This document shows positions 1 through 7,072 of a stretch of 64,000 nt of DNA, piece after piece. The position numbers and the translations under genes are program-made. The DNA is taken from the NCBI GenBank assembly GCA_051881315.1, contig JBJEPQ010000036.1, positions 25,710 through 89,709 of the forward strand, given 5' to 3'. This stretch comes from CAG-488 sp051881315. GTDB lineage: Bacteria > Bacillota > Clostridia > Oscillospirales > Acutalibacteraceae. Every line of letters starts with the position of its first letter. Within the stretch, counting starts at the first letter, position 1. The notes below the pieces were generated by a model that searched no databases, was not told the DNA's origin, and saw only the letters and a list, made by a program, of their open reading frames with translations.

Positions 1-1
1 C

Positions 2-688
2 GCCACAACGGCAGGCGAGGCTCTCAACCCCGAAGTGTTCCGCCAGTTCTACAATGCAACCGGACTTGAGCTTATGGAGGGCTTCGGTCAGACGGAGATG
101 ACGCTCGGCATTGCAAACCTTACCGGTATGACTCCGAAGCCGGGCTCGATGGGCAAACCCACTCCGCTCTACGATATCAAGCTTCTTCGTCCCGACGGAA
201 CGGAAACCGATATCGGCGAAACCGGCGAGATCTGTATTAACACCTCGGAGAAGACTCCCTGCGGCATCTTCCTCGGCTACTACAGGAATCAGGAAAGAAC
301 GGACGAGGTATGGCACGACGGAGTTTACCACACCGGCGATATCGCATGGCGTGATGAGGACGGCTACTTCTGGTATGTCGGACGTATCGACGACGTTATC
401 AAGTCATCGGGCTACCGTATCGGACCCTTTGAGATTGAGAACGTCATCATGGAGCTTCCCTATGTTCTTGAGTGCGGTGTTTCCGCCGCTCCCGACGAGG
501 TCAGAGGACAGGTCGTCAAGGCCAGCATCGTCCTCACCAAGGGCACCCAGCCCAGCGAGGAGCTTAAAAAAGATATCCAGAACTATGTCAAGAAGCACAC
601 CGCACCCTACAAGTATCCCAGAATTGTTGTTTTCAAGGATGAATTGCCGAAGACTATAAGCGGCAAGATCATCCGCAATCAACTCTAA
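2..688 (+). CDS. Acyl-CoA synthetase (ANL superfamily), C-terminal part
   Basis: This is the last 228 residues of an AMP-forming acyl-CoA synthetase; the gene begins before the window. The enzyme would activate a carboxylic acid with ATP and CoA in the cytoplasm. Visible family motifs in order are the TTAGE loop, GFGQTE (fragment residues 27-32), the HTGD and GRIDD hinge region of the C-terminal domain, and PKTISGKI with the adenylation lysine at the very end. The pattern looks like the acetate/medium-chain (ACSM-like) branch. The protein stops eight residues after that lysine motif begins, where relatives usually run somewhat further, and repeat DNA starts only 10 bases past the stop. Downstream 2-oxoacid oxidoreductase and ilvE genes suggest a short or branched-chain acid substrate; that is inference. 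Confidence 0.88.
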   Translation, partial: ATTAGEALNPEVFRQFYNATGLELMEGFGQTEMTLGIANLTGMTPKPGSMGKPTPLYDIKLLRPDGTETDIGETGEICINTSEKTPCGIFLGYYRNQERTDEVWHDGVYHTGDIAWRDEDGYFWYVGRIDDVIKSSGYRIGPFEIENVIMELPYVLECGVSAAPDEVRGQVVKASIVLTKGTQPSEELKKDIQNYVKKHTAPYKYPRIVVFKDELPKTISGKIIRNQL

Positions 689-697
689 AATCGTCCA

Positions 698-814
698 TGG
701 CACGCCGATTTCGGCGTTGGTGATCCTTGAAATACACATAGTATTTCTACGGATCACCGCCTTGAACTCGACGCACCCTGAACAATTTTGTTTAAAGGTT
801 GGCACGCCGATTTC
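698..814. repeat. Small palindromic element bounded by 15-bp direct repeats
   Basis: The 15-mer TGGCACGCCGATTTC occurs at 698-712 and again at 800-814. Between them, 719-758 is a near-perfect inverted repeat: GGTGATCC pairs with GGATCACC, and GAAATAC with GTATTTC further in. A non-coding stem-loop flanked by direct repeats resembles a MITE-like or REP-like mobile element. It follows the acyl-CoA synthetase stop codon by 10 bases. Its family is not recognised. Confidence 0.6.
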
Positions 815-816
815 AT

Positions 817-858
817 ATTAGATATTAGACATTAGATTTTAGACTTTAGATTTTAGAT
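817..858. repeat. AT-rich tandem TTAGA-type repeat
   Basis: About six imperfect 7-8 base units of the form TTAGAnnT follow one another, for example TTAGATA, TTAGACA and TTAGATTT. The same sort of tract recurs at 29970-30005 (opposite orientation) and 30070-30104. Each time it sits beside a two-hairpin repeat, so the two seem to travel together. Confidence 0.6.
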
Positions 859-863
859 AAATA

Positions 864-913
864 TTGGCTCCACCTTTGGGGGAGCTGGCAGCGAAGCTGA
901 CTGAGGGGGTAAG
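864..913 (+). repeat. Two-hairpin dispersed repeat, copy A
   Basis: The element has a first hairpin (GCTCC paired with GGAGC), a short linker, a second hairpin (CAGC-GAA-GCTG) and then a purine-rich ACTGAGGGGG tail. Three further copies with the same layout but different stem sequences lie at 29802-30063, and a fragment lies at 47165. The layout is conserved while the stems change in a compensatory way. Confidence 0.6.
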
Positions 914-1053
914 GACTTATCAAACCTCACGAAGCGAAAAACAATCAAACAATAAACGGTGATTATCTGCGGTGCAATACCGTGCCGCAAGCGGTTTGAT
1001 GCCATAATATACATGCAAAACTACTGCATTAACGGCTGAATGAGGTGAAATGA

Positions 1054-1713
1054 ATGACAAAGCGTATAACGCTTTTTGCCGGTCACTACGGCAGCGGAAA
1101 AACGAATATCGCCGTCAACTACGCTTTCGGACTGCGCCGGCAGGGACTTGAGGTGGCGGTGGCTGACCTTGATATCGTCAATCCGTATTTCAGAACCAAG
1201 GACAGCGAAAAGGAGCTTGCCGCCGCAGGAATAAGGCTTATCTGCTCGGAGTATGCAAGCTCAAATGTTGATCTTCCGTCACTTCCTCAGGATATCTATT
1301 CCGTTATCGACGATCGCTCGGAATATGCCGTGATGGATATCGGCGGTGACGACAGGGGAGCCTACGCTCTCGGACGTTATGCCGAAAGCATCGTCAGGGA
1401 AGACGATTACGAGATGTTCTTTGTCATCAATATGTACCGTCCGCTTACAAGAGATGCGTGCAGTACCGTTGAGGTAATGAAAGAGATCGAGAATGCGTCT
1501 TCGATGAAATTTACCGCTATTATCAATAATTCAAATCTCGGCGAGGAGACAACCGCTCAGGATGTTCTCGACTCGCTCGGATATGCTGACGAGGTGTCTA
1601 AGCTGACGGGACTTCCCGTTGCTATGACGACCGTTAAGCAATCACTTTATAAAGAACTGTACGGAAATGTAGACAATCTTTTGCCTCTCACCTTACAGGA
1701 GAAAATAAATTAG
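1054..1713 (+). CDS. MinD/ParA-like P-loop ATPase of the 2-oxoacid oxidoreductase operon
   Basis: This 219-residue cytoplasmic protein has a Walker A loop GHYGSGKT (residues 10-17), a switch-like DLDIVNPYF segment near residue 39 and a DIGGDD Walker B-type segment. It therefore belongs to the SIMIBI/MinD group of nucleotide-binding proteins. The usual second lysine of the deviant MinD loop is not present. It starts at ATG 1054 with GAGGTG seven bases upstream, and the ferredoxin gene follows after 12 bases. Position in front of the oxidoreductase genes suggests a role in assembly, iron-sulfur delivery or regulation of that enzyme, but no function is shown by the sequence. Membership of the fold is well supported. 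Confidence 0.8.
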   Translation: MTKRITLFAGHYGSGKTNIAVNYAFGLRRQGLEVAVADLDIVNPYFRTKDSEKELAAAGIRLICSEYASSNVDLPSLPQDIYSVIDDRSEYAVMDIGGDDRGAYALGRYAESIVREDDYEMFFVINMYRPLTRDACSTVEVMKEIENASSMKFTAIINNSNLGEETTAQDVLDSLGYADEVSKLTGLPVAMTTVKQSLYKELYGNVDNLLPLTLQEKIN

Positions 1714-1725
1714 GAGGAATGTCAA

Positions 1726-1932
1726 ATGGCTAAAGTAACATTCAAAACAGACCTTTGCAAGGGCTGCGGACTGTGCGTAAACGCTTGTCCCAAAGGAATA
1801 GTTCATCTGTCAGAAACGACATTGAACAACAAGGGACACCATCCCGCAGTTGTAACAGATCAGGAAAAATGTATAGGATGCGCCTTCTGTGCGACAATGT
1901 GTCCCGATTGTGTGATTACGGTAGAGAGGTGA
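1726..1932 (+). CDS. 2[4Fe-4S] ferredoxin-type delta subunit of 2-oxoacid:ferredoxin oxidoreductase
   Basis: This 68-residue protein carries two complete CxxCxxCxxxCP motifs: CKGCGLCVNACP near the N-terminus and CIGCAFCATMCP near the C-terminus, each able to hold a [4Fe-4S] cluster. In the four-subunit enzymes this delta subunit relays electrons from the thiamine-bound intermediate to free ferredoxin. It starts at ATG 1726 behind AGGAGG, and its stop is five bases before the alpha-subunit ATG. Size and gene order fit VorD/KorD. Confidence 0.9.
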   Translation: MAKVTFKTDLCKGCGLCVNACPKGIVHLSETTLNNKGHHPAVVTDQEKCIGCAFCATMCPDCVITVER

Positions 1933-1937
1933 AGAAA

Positions 1938-2996
1938 ATGTCAGATAAAGTTTTAATGAAAGGTAACGAAGCGATCGCAGAAGCCGCTATCAGAGCCGGT
2001 TGCCGCCATTACTTCGGCTATCCCATCACTCCGCAGACAGAGGTTGCCGCATATATGTCAAAGCGTATGCCCAAGATCGGCGGAACCTTCCTTCAGGCAG
2101 AGAGTGAAATTGCCGCTATCAATATGGTTATCGGTGTTTCGTCAACGGGCAAAAGAGTTATGACCTCCTCCTCAAGCCCCGGAGTTTCGCTTAAAAGCGA
2201 GGGTATCTCCTACCTTGCAGGCTGTGATCTTCCTGCCCTCGTTGTCAACGTTCAGCGAGGCGGCCCCGGTCTCGGCGGTATTCAGCCGTCGCAGTCGGAT
2301 TACTGGCAGTCCACAAAGGGCGGCGGACACGGCGATTATCACAACATCGTCCTTGCTCCCGCTTCCGTTCAGGAAATGGCAAGTCTCACCGTCAAGGGCT
2401 TTGAGCTTGCCGACAAATACAGAATGGTTGCGATGATCCTTGCCGACGGCACAATGGGTCAGATGATGGAGCCTGTTTCTCTTGACGTTGCTGAGATCAC
2501 TCCGGTTGAAAAGCCGTGGGCGCTCACAGGAACAAAGTGCGAAAGAGAGCATAACATAGTTAATTCGCTCTACCTCAAGCCGGAAGAGCTGGAAATAAAG
2601 AATTTTGAAAGATATCAGAAGTATAAGCTCATCGAAGAAAACGAGGCTATGTACGAGGAATATCTTATGGAGGACGCCGAGCTTTGCGTTGTTGCGTTCG
2701 GAATTACCGCCCGTGTTGCAAAGAACGCCGTAAACGAGGCTCGCAAGAGAGGCGTCAAGGTCGGTATGATAAGACCGATAACACTCTGGCCGTTCCCGTC
2801 AAAGCCGATCAAGGCGGCGGCTGAGAAGTGCAAGAGATTTATTACGGTTGAAATGAATATGGGACAGATGATCGACGACGTGAGACTTGCCATCGAGTGC
2901 AAACGTCCGGTGGATCTTTGCAACCGTGTCGGCGGAATGATCCCGACGCCCGAAGATGTCTTTTCAGCCATTATGTCAAACGGAGGTGCGGAATAA
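1938..2996 (+). CDS. vorB: 2-oxoacid:ferredoxin oxidoreductase alpha subunit (VorB type)
   Basis: The 352-residue subunit begins MSDKVLMKGNEAIAEAAI and continues with GYPITPQTE, a TSSSSPG loop and GGPGLGG. These are typical of the alpha subunit usually named VorB (3-methyl-2-oxobutanoate dehydrogenase). With the beta, gamma and delta subunits it converts a 2-oxoacid, CoA and oxidised ferredoxin reversibly into acyl-CoA, CO2 and reduced ferredoxin. The start at 1938 is preferred over longer in-frame extensions because GAGGTG lies just upstream and the start MSDK fits the family. The TAA stop shares one base with the beta-subunit ATG, which indicates translational coupling. Substrate choice, branched-chain versus 2-oxoglutarate, is inferred. 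Confidence 0.92.
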   Translation: MSDKVLMKGNEAIAEAAIRAGCRHYFGYPITPQTEVAAYMSKRMPKIGGTFLQAESEIAAINMVIGVSSTGKRVMTSSSSPGVSLKSEGISYLAGCDLPALVVNVQRGGPGLGGIQPSQSDYWQSTKGGGHGDYHNIVLAPASVQEMASLTVKGFELADKYRMVAMILADGTMGQMMEPVSLDVAEITPVEKPWALTGTKCEREHNIVNSLYLKPEELEIKNFERYQKYKLIEENEAMYEEYLMEDAELCVVAFGITARVAKNAVNEARKRGVKVGMIRPITLWPFPSKPIKAAAEKCKRFITVEMNMGQMIDDVRLAIECKRPVDLCNRVGGMIPTPEDVFSAIMSNGGAE

Positions 2997-3751
2997 TGTC
3001 AGTAGTATTTGAAAAACCGAAATCCCTGACCGATGCAACGCTCCACTATTGTCCCGGCTGTACTCACGGTATTATTCACCGTCTTGTTGCCGAGGTTATG
3101 GACGAGCTTGGCATTGAGGGCGATACGATCGGCGTAGCCTCTGTCGGCTGCTCGGTCATGGCATACAATTATTTCACCTGCGACTTTGTTCAGGCGGCTC
3201 ACGGACGTGCTCCTGCCGTTGCAACAGGCGTAAAGAGAAGCGATCCGAGCAAGATCGTGTTCACATATCAGGGTGACGGCGACCTTGCCGCCATAGGTAC
3301 TGCGGAAACCGTTCATGCCGCCGCAAGACGTGAGAACATCACCGTTATTTTCGTCAACAATGCGATTTACGGTATGACAGGCGGTCAGATGGCTCCGACA
3401 ACTCTTCCCGGTCAGGTCACTCAGACCTCTCCCTACGGCAGAGACGTCAACACCGTAGGTTATCCCGTCAAGGTCTGCGAGCTTCTTTCCAACGTTGACG
3501 GTGCGGCTTATCTTGAGAGAGTTGCGGTAAACAACGTTAAGAATGTTAAGAACGCAAAGAAAGCAATCAAAAAGGCTTTCCAAAATCAGATCGAGGGCAA
3601 GGGCTTTTCACTTGTTGAGGTCATTTCGACCTGCCCGACAAACTGGGGCATGACTCCTCAGAAGGCTCTTGACTGGGCGGAAGAAAACATGATCCCTTAC
3701 TATCCTCTCGGAGTTTATAAGGACATCTACGCAAAGGAGGAAGAGAAATGA
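2996..3751 (+). CDS. 2-oxoacid:ferredoxin oxidoreductase beta subunit (thiamine diphosphate binding)
   Basis: This 251-residue protein has the N-terminal CPGCTHG motif, then GDGDLAAIG followed about 25 residues later by NN: the GDG-NN thiamine diphosphate and Mg2+ binding motif. MTGGQMAPTT follows, as in other KorB/VorA beta subunits. It houses the active-site cofactor of the enzyme. The chosen ATG overlaps the alpha-subunit stop by one base and has GGAGGTG upstream; longer in-frame extensions lie inside vorB and are rejected. Its stop overlaps the gamma-subunit start by four bases. Confidence 0.92.
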   Translation: MSVVFEKPKSLTDATLHYCPGCTHGIIHRLVAEVMDELGIEGDTIGVASVGCSVMAYNYFTCDFVQAAHGRAPAVATGVKRSDPSKIVFTYQGDGDLAAIGTAETVHAAARRENITVIFVNNAIYGMTGGQMAPTTLPGQVTQTSPYGRDVNTVGYPVKVCELLSNVDGAAYLERVAVNNVKNVKNAKKAIKKAFQNQIEGKGFSLVEVISTCPTNWGMTPQKALDWAEENMIPYYPLGVYKDIYAKEEEK

Positions 3752-4287
3752 GCGACACTTGCAGAATGTTATTCGCAGGCTTCGGCGGACAGGGTATTCT
3801 CTTTGCCGGAAAATTCCTTGCCTACAAGGGACTGATCGAAGGCAGGCAGGTCAGCTGGCTTCCTTCCTACGGCCCCGAAATGAGGGGCGGCACAGCGAAC
3901 TGCTCCGTTATCATCAGCGAGGATCCTATCGGTTCTCCGATCGTTGACAAGCCCGATGTGCTTGTTGCTATGAATCTTCCCTCATTGGAAAAATATGAAA
4001 ATGAAGTGGTCAGCGGTGGAAAAATTTTTGTCGATTCTACAATGATTGAAAAGAAGGTTGACAGAAGCGACGTAGACGTTTATTATATTCCTGCAACCAA
4101 AATTGCAAACGATAACGGTACGCCGACGCTTGCCAATATGATAATCACGGGTAAGGTGCTCAGAGAAGTGCCTCAGTTCTCGATCGACAATACCGATGCG
4201 GCTCTCAAAAAGGTCGTTTCTGCCCGTCATCTTGATCTTCTTGACGTGAATAAGGGCGCATTGAAAGCCGGTTATGACTATGAATAA
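3748..4287 (+). CDS. 2-oxoacid:ferredoxin oxidoreductase gamma subunit
   Basis: This 179-residue subunit contains the family motif GFGGQGILFAGK near the N-terminus and PSYGPEMRGGTANC, the characteristic gamma-domain signature. The gamma domain takes part in CoA handling and subunit contacts in the complex. It starts at ATG 3748, overlapping the beta-subunit stop by four bases, with AAAGGAGGAAG upstream. Its end overlaps the following amidase gene by about 14 bases, so the whole set is one tightly packed operon. Confidence 0.9.
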   Translation: MSDTCRMLFAGFGGQGILFAGKFLAYKGLIEGRQVSWLPSYGPEMRGGTANCSVIISEDPIGSPIVDKPDVLVAMNLPSLEKYENEVVSGGKIFVDSTMIEKKVDRSDVDVYYIPATKIANDNGTPTLANMIITGKVLREVPQFSIDNTDAALKKVVSARHLDLLDVNKGALKAGYDYE

Positions 4288-5080
4288 TAAGATGAAGGTT
4301 TCCTGCGTTCAGCTTGATATGAAGCTTCGTGACGTTGAATACAACTATTCTCAGGCTCTCAGGCTTATAAGGGAAACAGTTGAAAAGGAGAAACCCGACA
4401 CCCTCGTTCTTCCGGAGACCTGGTCAACGGGATATTACCCGAAAGAGGATCTCAGAGACTACTGCGAAAAGGACGGCGAAAGGGTAAAAAAGACCTTTTC
4501 CGCTCTTGCCGGGGAGCTGAATGTCAATATCGTTGCCGGCAGTATCTCCAACGAGAAGAACGGCGGAATTTTCAATACCGCCTTTGTCTTTAACCGTAAG
4601 GGCGAGGTTGTTGCCGAATACGACAAAACTCATCTTTTTACCCCTATGGACGAACACAAGTATTTCAATTTCGGAAAAAATCTTGTGACCTTTGAGCTTG
4701 ACGGACACAAATGCGGAATTGTGATTTGCTATGATATCCGTTTTTGCGAGCTTATCAGAAGTCTTGCGCTCAGGGGAATTGAGATGCTGTTTATGGTTTC
4801 ACAGTGGCCGCTTGCAAGGGCAAATCACATTGTCACGCTGACAAGGGCAAGGGCGATCGAAAACCAGATGTTTGTCGTATGCTGTAACTCCTGCGGAAAA
4901 ACTCCCGAAGCTGTTTTCGGCGGACATTCACAGATCATTGATCCGTGGGGCGAGCCGCTTGCCTTGGCAGAGGACAAAGAAACGGTCATAACAGCCGAAT
5001 GTGATTTCGGAATAATTAAAGATATCAGAAATTCAATAAACGTTTTCAACGACAGAAAACCCGATATTTATGAATTGTAA
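4274..5080 (+). CDS. Carbon-nitrogen hydrolase (nitrilase superfamily, omega-amidase-like)
   Basis: The 268-residue cytoplasmic enzyme shows the nitrilase catalytic triad: Glu48 in LVLPETW, Lys118 in YDKTHLF and Cys152 in VICYDIRFCE. CYDIRF resembles the Nit2/omega-amidase and YafV branch, which hydrolyses 2-oxo-acid amides such as 2-oxoglutaramate left by transaminases. The ilvE aminotransferase directly downstream fits that idea. The start is uncertain: ATGs at 4274, 4280 and 4292 are all in frame. The first overlaps the upstream stop, and none has a strong ribosome site. Amidase chemistry is well supported; the substrate is inferred. Confidence 0.85.
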   Translation: MTMNNKMKVSCVQLDMKLRDVEYNYSQALRLIRETVEKEKPDTLVLPETWSTGYYPKEDLRDYCEKDGERVKKTFSALAGELNVNIVAGSISNEKNGGIFNTAFVFNRKGEVVAEYDKTHLFTPMDEHKYFNFGKNLVTFELDGHKCGIVICYDIRFCELIRSLALRGIEMLFMVSQWPLARANHIVTLTRARAIENQMFVVCCNSCGKTPEAVFGGHSQIIDPWGEPLALAEDKETVITAECDFGIIKDIRNSINVFNDRKPDIYEL

Positions 5081-5106
5081 ATTATGCTTTGAAAGGAGCG
5101 TTAGAA

Positions 5107-6186
5107 ATGTATACATTTCCAGTAACAAGAACAACACACCCGAAGGAGAAGCCGGATCAGACTAAGCTCGGTTTCGGAAAATACTTCACCGACCATATGT
5201 TCATGATCGATTACGACGAGGGACAGGGTTGGCACGACGGAAGAATTGTTCCGCATGAGCCGATCGCTATTGAGCCTGCCTCCTGCGTGCTTCATTACGC
5301 TCAGATGATGTTTGAGGGTATGAAAGCATATAAAACTCCGTCGGGAGATATTCAGCTTTTCAGACCTGACCAGAACTTTGAAAGAATGAACAGAACCAAC
5401 GACCGTATGTGTATTCCTCATATGGAAAAGGATATCTTCTTCGACGCTATCAAGCAGCTTGTTGAAGTTGACAAGGACTGGGTTCCGTCAGAGCCGGGCA
5501 CGTCTCTTTACATAAGACCGTTCATTTTCGGTGACGAGGTTTCTTTCAGCGTTCTTCCTGCTAAGCATTACCGCTTTATTATAATCCTTAGCCCCGTTGG
5601 CTCTTACTATGCGGCTAACGACGGCGGACTTCAGACCACAAGAATTTACGTTGAGGACGAGTTTATCCGTGCGGCTGTCGGCGGCACAGGCTTCGCAAAG
5701 TGCGGCGGTAACTACGCCGGCGGTATGAGAGCCTCCGCAAAGGCTATGGAGCACAACTGCAAAGATGTTCTTTGGCTTGACGCCGCAGAGCATAAGTATG
5801 TTGAGGAGATCGGTACTTCGAACGCCTTCTTTATTATCGGCGACGAGGTTGTTACCGCTCCGCTGATGGGTACAATTCTTCCCGGTATCACAAGAAAGTC
5901 GGTTATCGAGCTTCTCAAGAAGTGGGGCGTCAAGGTATCCGAAAGACGTCTTTCGATAGACGATGTTTGTGAGGCATCCAAGAACGGTACTCTCAAGGAG
6001 GTCTTCGCAAGCGGAACAGCCGCAGTTATTTCTCCGATCGGCTGGCTCTATTACATGGGTGAGGATCATCAGGTCGCCGACGGCAAGGTCGGACCTGTTG
6101 CTCAGAAGCTTTATGATACCCTTTACGGTATGCAGACAGGCCATGTTGAGGACGATATGGGCTGGACATACAAGCTTGAAGTATAA
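5107..6186 (+). CDS. ilvE: Branched-chain amino acid aminotransferase
   Basis: This is a 359-residue fold-type IV PLP aminotransferase that moves the amino group between leucine, isoleucine or valine and 2-oxoglutarate. The PLP lysine is Lys198 in TGFAKCGGNYAGG. FEGMKAY and YIRPFIFG near residues 70 and 135 and EEIGTSNAFF further on are family motifs. The start at ATG 5107 follows AAAGGAGCG. Length and motifs match the long bacterial/eukaryotic BCAT type. It closes the operon and links 2-oxoacids made or used by the oxidoreductase to the branched-chain amino acids. A hairpin terminator follows at 6202. Confidence 0.93.
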   Translation: MYTFPVTRTTHPKEKPDQTKLGFGKYFTDHMFMIDYDEGQGWHDGRIVPHEPIAIEPASCVLHYAQMMFEGMKAYKTPSGDIQLFRPDQNFERMNRTNDRMCIPHMEKDIFFDAIKQLVEVDKDWVPSEPGTSLYIRPFIFGDEVSFSVLPAKHYRFIIILSPVGSYYAANDGGLQTTRIYVEDEFIRAAVGGTGFAKCGGNYAGGMRASAKAMEHNCKDVLWLDAAEHKYVEEIGTSNAFFIIGDEVVTAPLMGTILPGITRKSVIELLKKWGVKVSERRLSIDDVCEASKNGTLKEVFASGTAAVISPIGWLYYMGEDHQVADGKVGPVAQKLYDTLYGMQTGHVEDDMGWTYKLEV

Positions 6187-6201
6187 GTCCTGATTCAATA
6201 C

Positions 6202-6247
6202 AATGGCGGAGATCGTATTTCGGTTTCCGCCATTTTTGCATTTTTAC
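6202..6247 (+). terminator. Rho-independent terminator after ilvE
   Basis: AATGGCGGA (6202-6210) pairs with TCCGCCATT (6226-6234) and is followed by T-rich TTTGCATTTTT. Confidence 0.85.
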
Positions 6248-6342
6248 AATTTTTTACAACATCTTTTTGATGCAAAACACCACAAAATATGTTCAATTTT
6301 GTCGGAATAATATATAGATTGTGATGAAATAATTATCAAAAT

Positions 6343-6371
6343 TTGACAAAGCCTATCAAATATGTTAATAT
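6343..6371 (+). promoter_or_regulatory. Sigma-A-type promoter of the 6400 gene
   Basis: A perfect TTGACA (6343-6348) is separated by 17 bases from TAATAT (6366-6371). The start codon is 29 bases further on with GGAGTG in front of it. Confidence 0.8.
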
Positions 6372-6399
6372 AAAATAAGAAAAAAGATGGAGTGATCAT

Positions 6400-6936
6400 A
6401 TGGCTGATGAGGAGAAAGCCACTTGTGAAAATTGTATTCATTTTTCAAGAGGTCTGAGCGAAAAAGGATATTGCAGTTTTTATCATCGAAATCTTACCGA
6501 TCCTAAAAGTATTTGCAATAAATTTGAACAGAAAATAGACAGCGGTGTCGTTCCCGATGATGTGCAAGCTGTTGAGACAAAGAAATATTACCGCGGTAAA
6601 AGCAGCGGTGTTTTGGCATATTTTATAGGAATAGTCTGTGCGGTAGTTATGTTTGCGGCGATTTCGGTTGTCGATATCGCTTTGGTAAATGTTGTTCTTT
6701 CCAATCCGCTGACATTGATAGTGAAAATCGGTATAATTTTTGCTGCCCTTTTGGTTTTCGGACTGTTCATATGGGGTACGCTTGCGCTTTTGCGGGATCA
6801 CACATGGGTGTTCGTGATCTATCTTATTATTTCTATCGGATTGATTTTGCTTTTCCTGATGGACTATTTCAATGTCTGGCTTACGGTAAACAACTTTTTT
6901 AATACTGCAATCGAAAATTTGATGTTGAGATTATGA
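6400..6936 (+). CDS. Small membrane protein with N-terminal Cys-rich (zinc-ribbon-like) segment
   Basis: This 178-residue protein begins with a soluble segment bearing CENC (Cys9, Cys12), then Cys25 and Cys39, a spacing that could bind zinc. From about residue 67 there are three strongly hydrophobic stretches (roughly 67-95, 100-125 and 130-155), so the rest is a membrane domain. It has its own promoter and terminator and is therefore a single-gene unit. I do not recognise the family. The Cys segment resembles short metal-binding heads found on many uncharacterised clostridial membrane proteins. Confidence 0.7.
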   Translation: MADEEKATCENCIHFSRGLSEKGYCSFYHRNLTDPKSICNKFEQKIDSGVVPDDVQAVETKKYYRGKSSGVLAYFIGIVCAVVMFAAISVVDIALVNVVLSNPLTLIVKIGIIFAALLVFGLFIWGTLALLRDHTWVFVIYLIISIGLILLFLMDYFNVWLTVNNFFNTAIENLMLRL

Positions 6937-6954
6937 ACCCTGAATATACTTTAT

Positions 6955-6984
6955 AACGTCGGCTTAACCGGCGTTTATTTTTTT
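6955..6984 (+). terminator. Rho-independent terminator
   Basis: AACGTCGG pairs with CCGGCGTT with one G-T wobble, and the hairpin is followed by a run of T. It separates the membrane protein from hprK. Confidence 0.8.
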
Positions 6985-7003
6985 AAAAAATTTAAAAAAA
7001 CTA

Positions 7004-7032
7004 TTGGAAGATTAGAACAATTATTGTATAAT
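7004..7032 (+). promoter_or_regulatory. Promoter of the hprK operon
   Basis: TTGGAA (7004-7009), a 17-base spacer and a perfect TATAAT (7027-7032) lie 41 bases before the hprK start. Confidence 0.75.
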
Positions 7033-7072
7033 ATACTTTGTATGGATCAAATATGTTTTACGGAGTGGTCTT

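Larger units (their letters stand above)
689..1053. other. Gene-free stretch packed with dispersed repeats
   Basis: I see no credible gene here. The stretch holds a direct-repeat-bounded palindromic element, an AT-rich tandem TTAGA tract and one copy of a two-hairpin repeat, each listed separately. The last 130 bases contain no repeat that I recognise. The next gene starts at 1054 with a GAGGTG ribosome site. I could not identify a convincing promoter for that downstream operon. Confidence 0.6.

Noticed and set aside
404..805. Minus-strand open frame crossing the synthetase end and repeat DNA
   Set aside because: It is antisense to a clear acyl-CoA synthetase and begins inside a palindromic element; no ribosome site.
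1755..1937. 61-codon N-terminal extension of vorB
   Set aside because: It overlaps the ferredoxin gene in another frame and encodes no family sequence; ATG 1938 has a ribosome site and a normal N-terminus.
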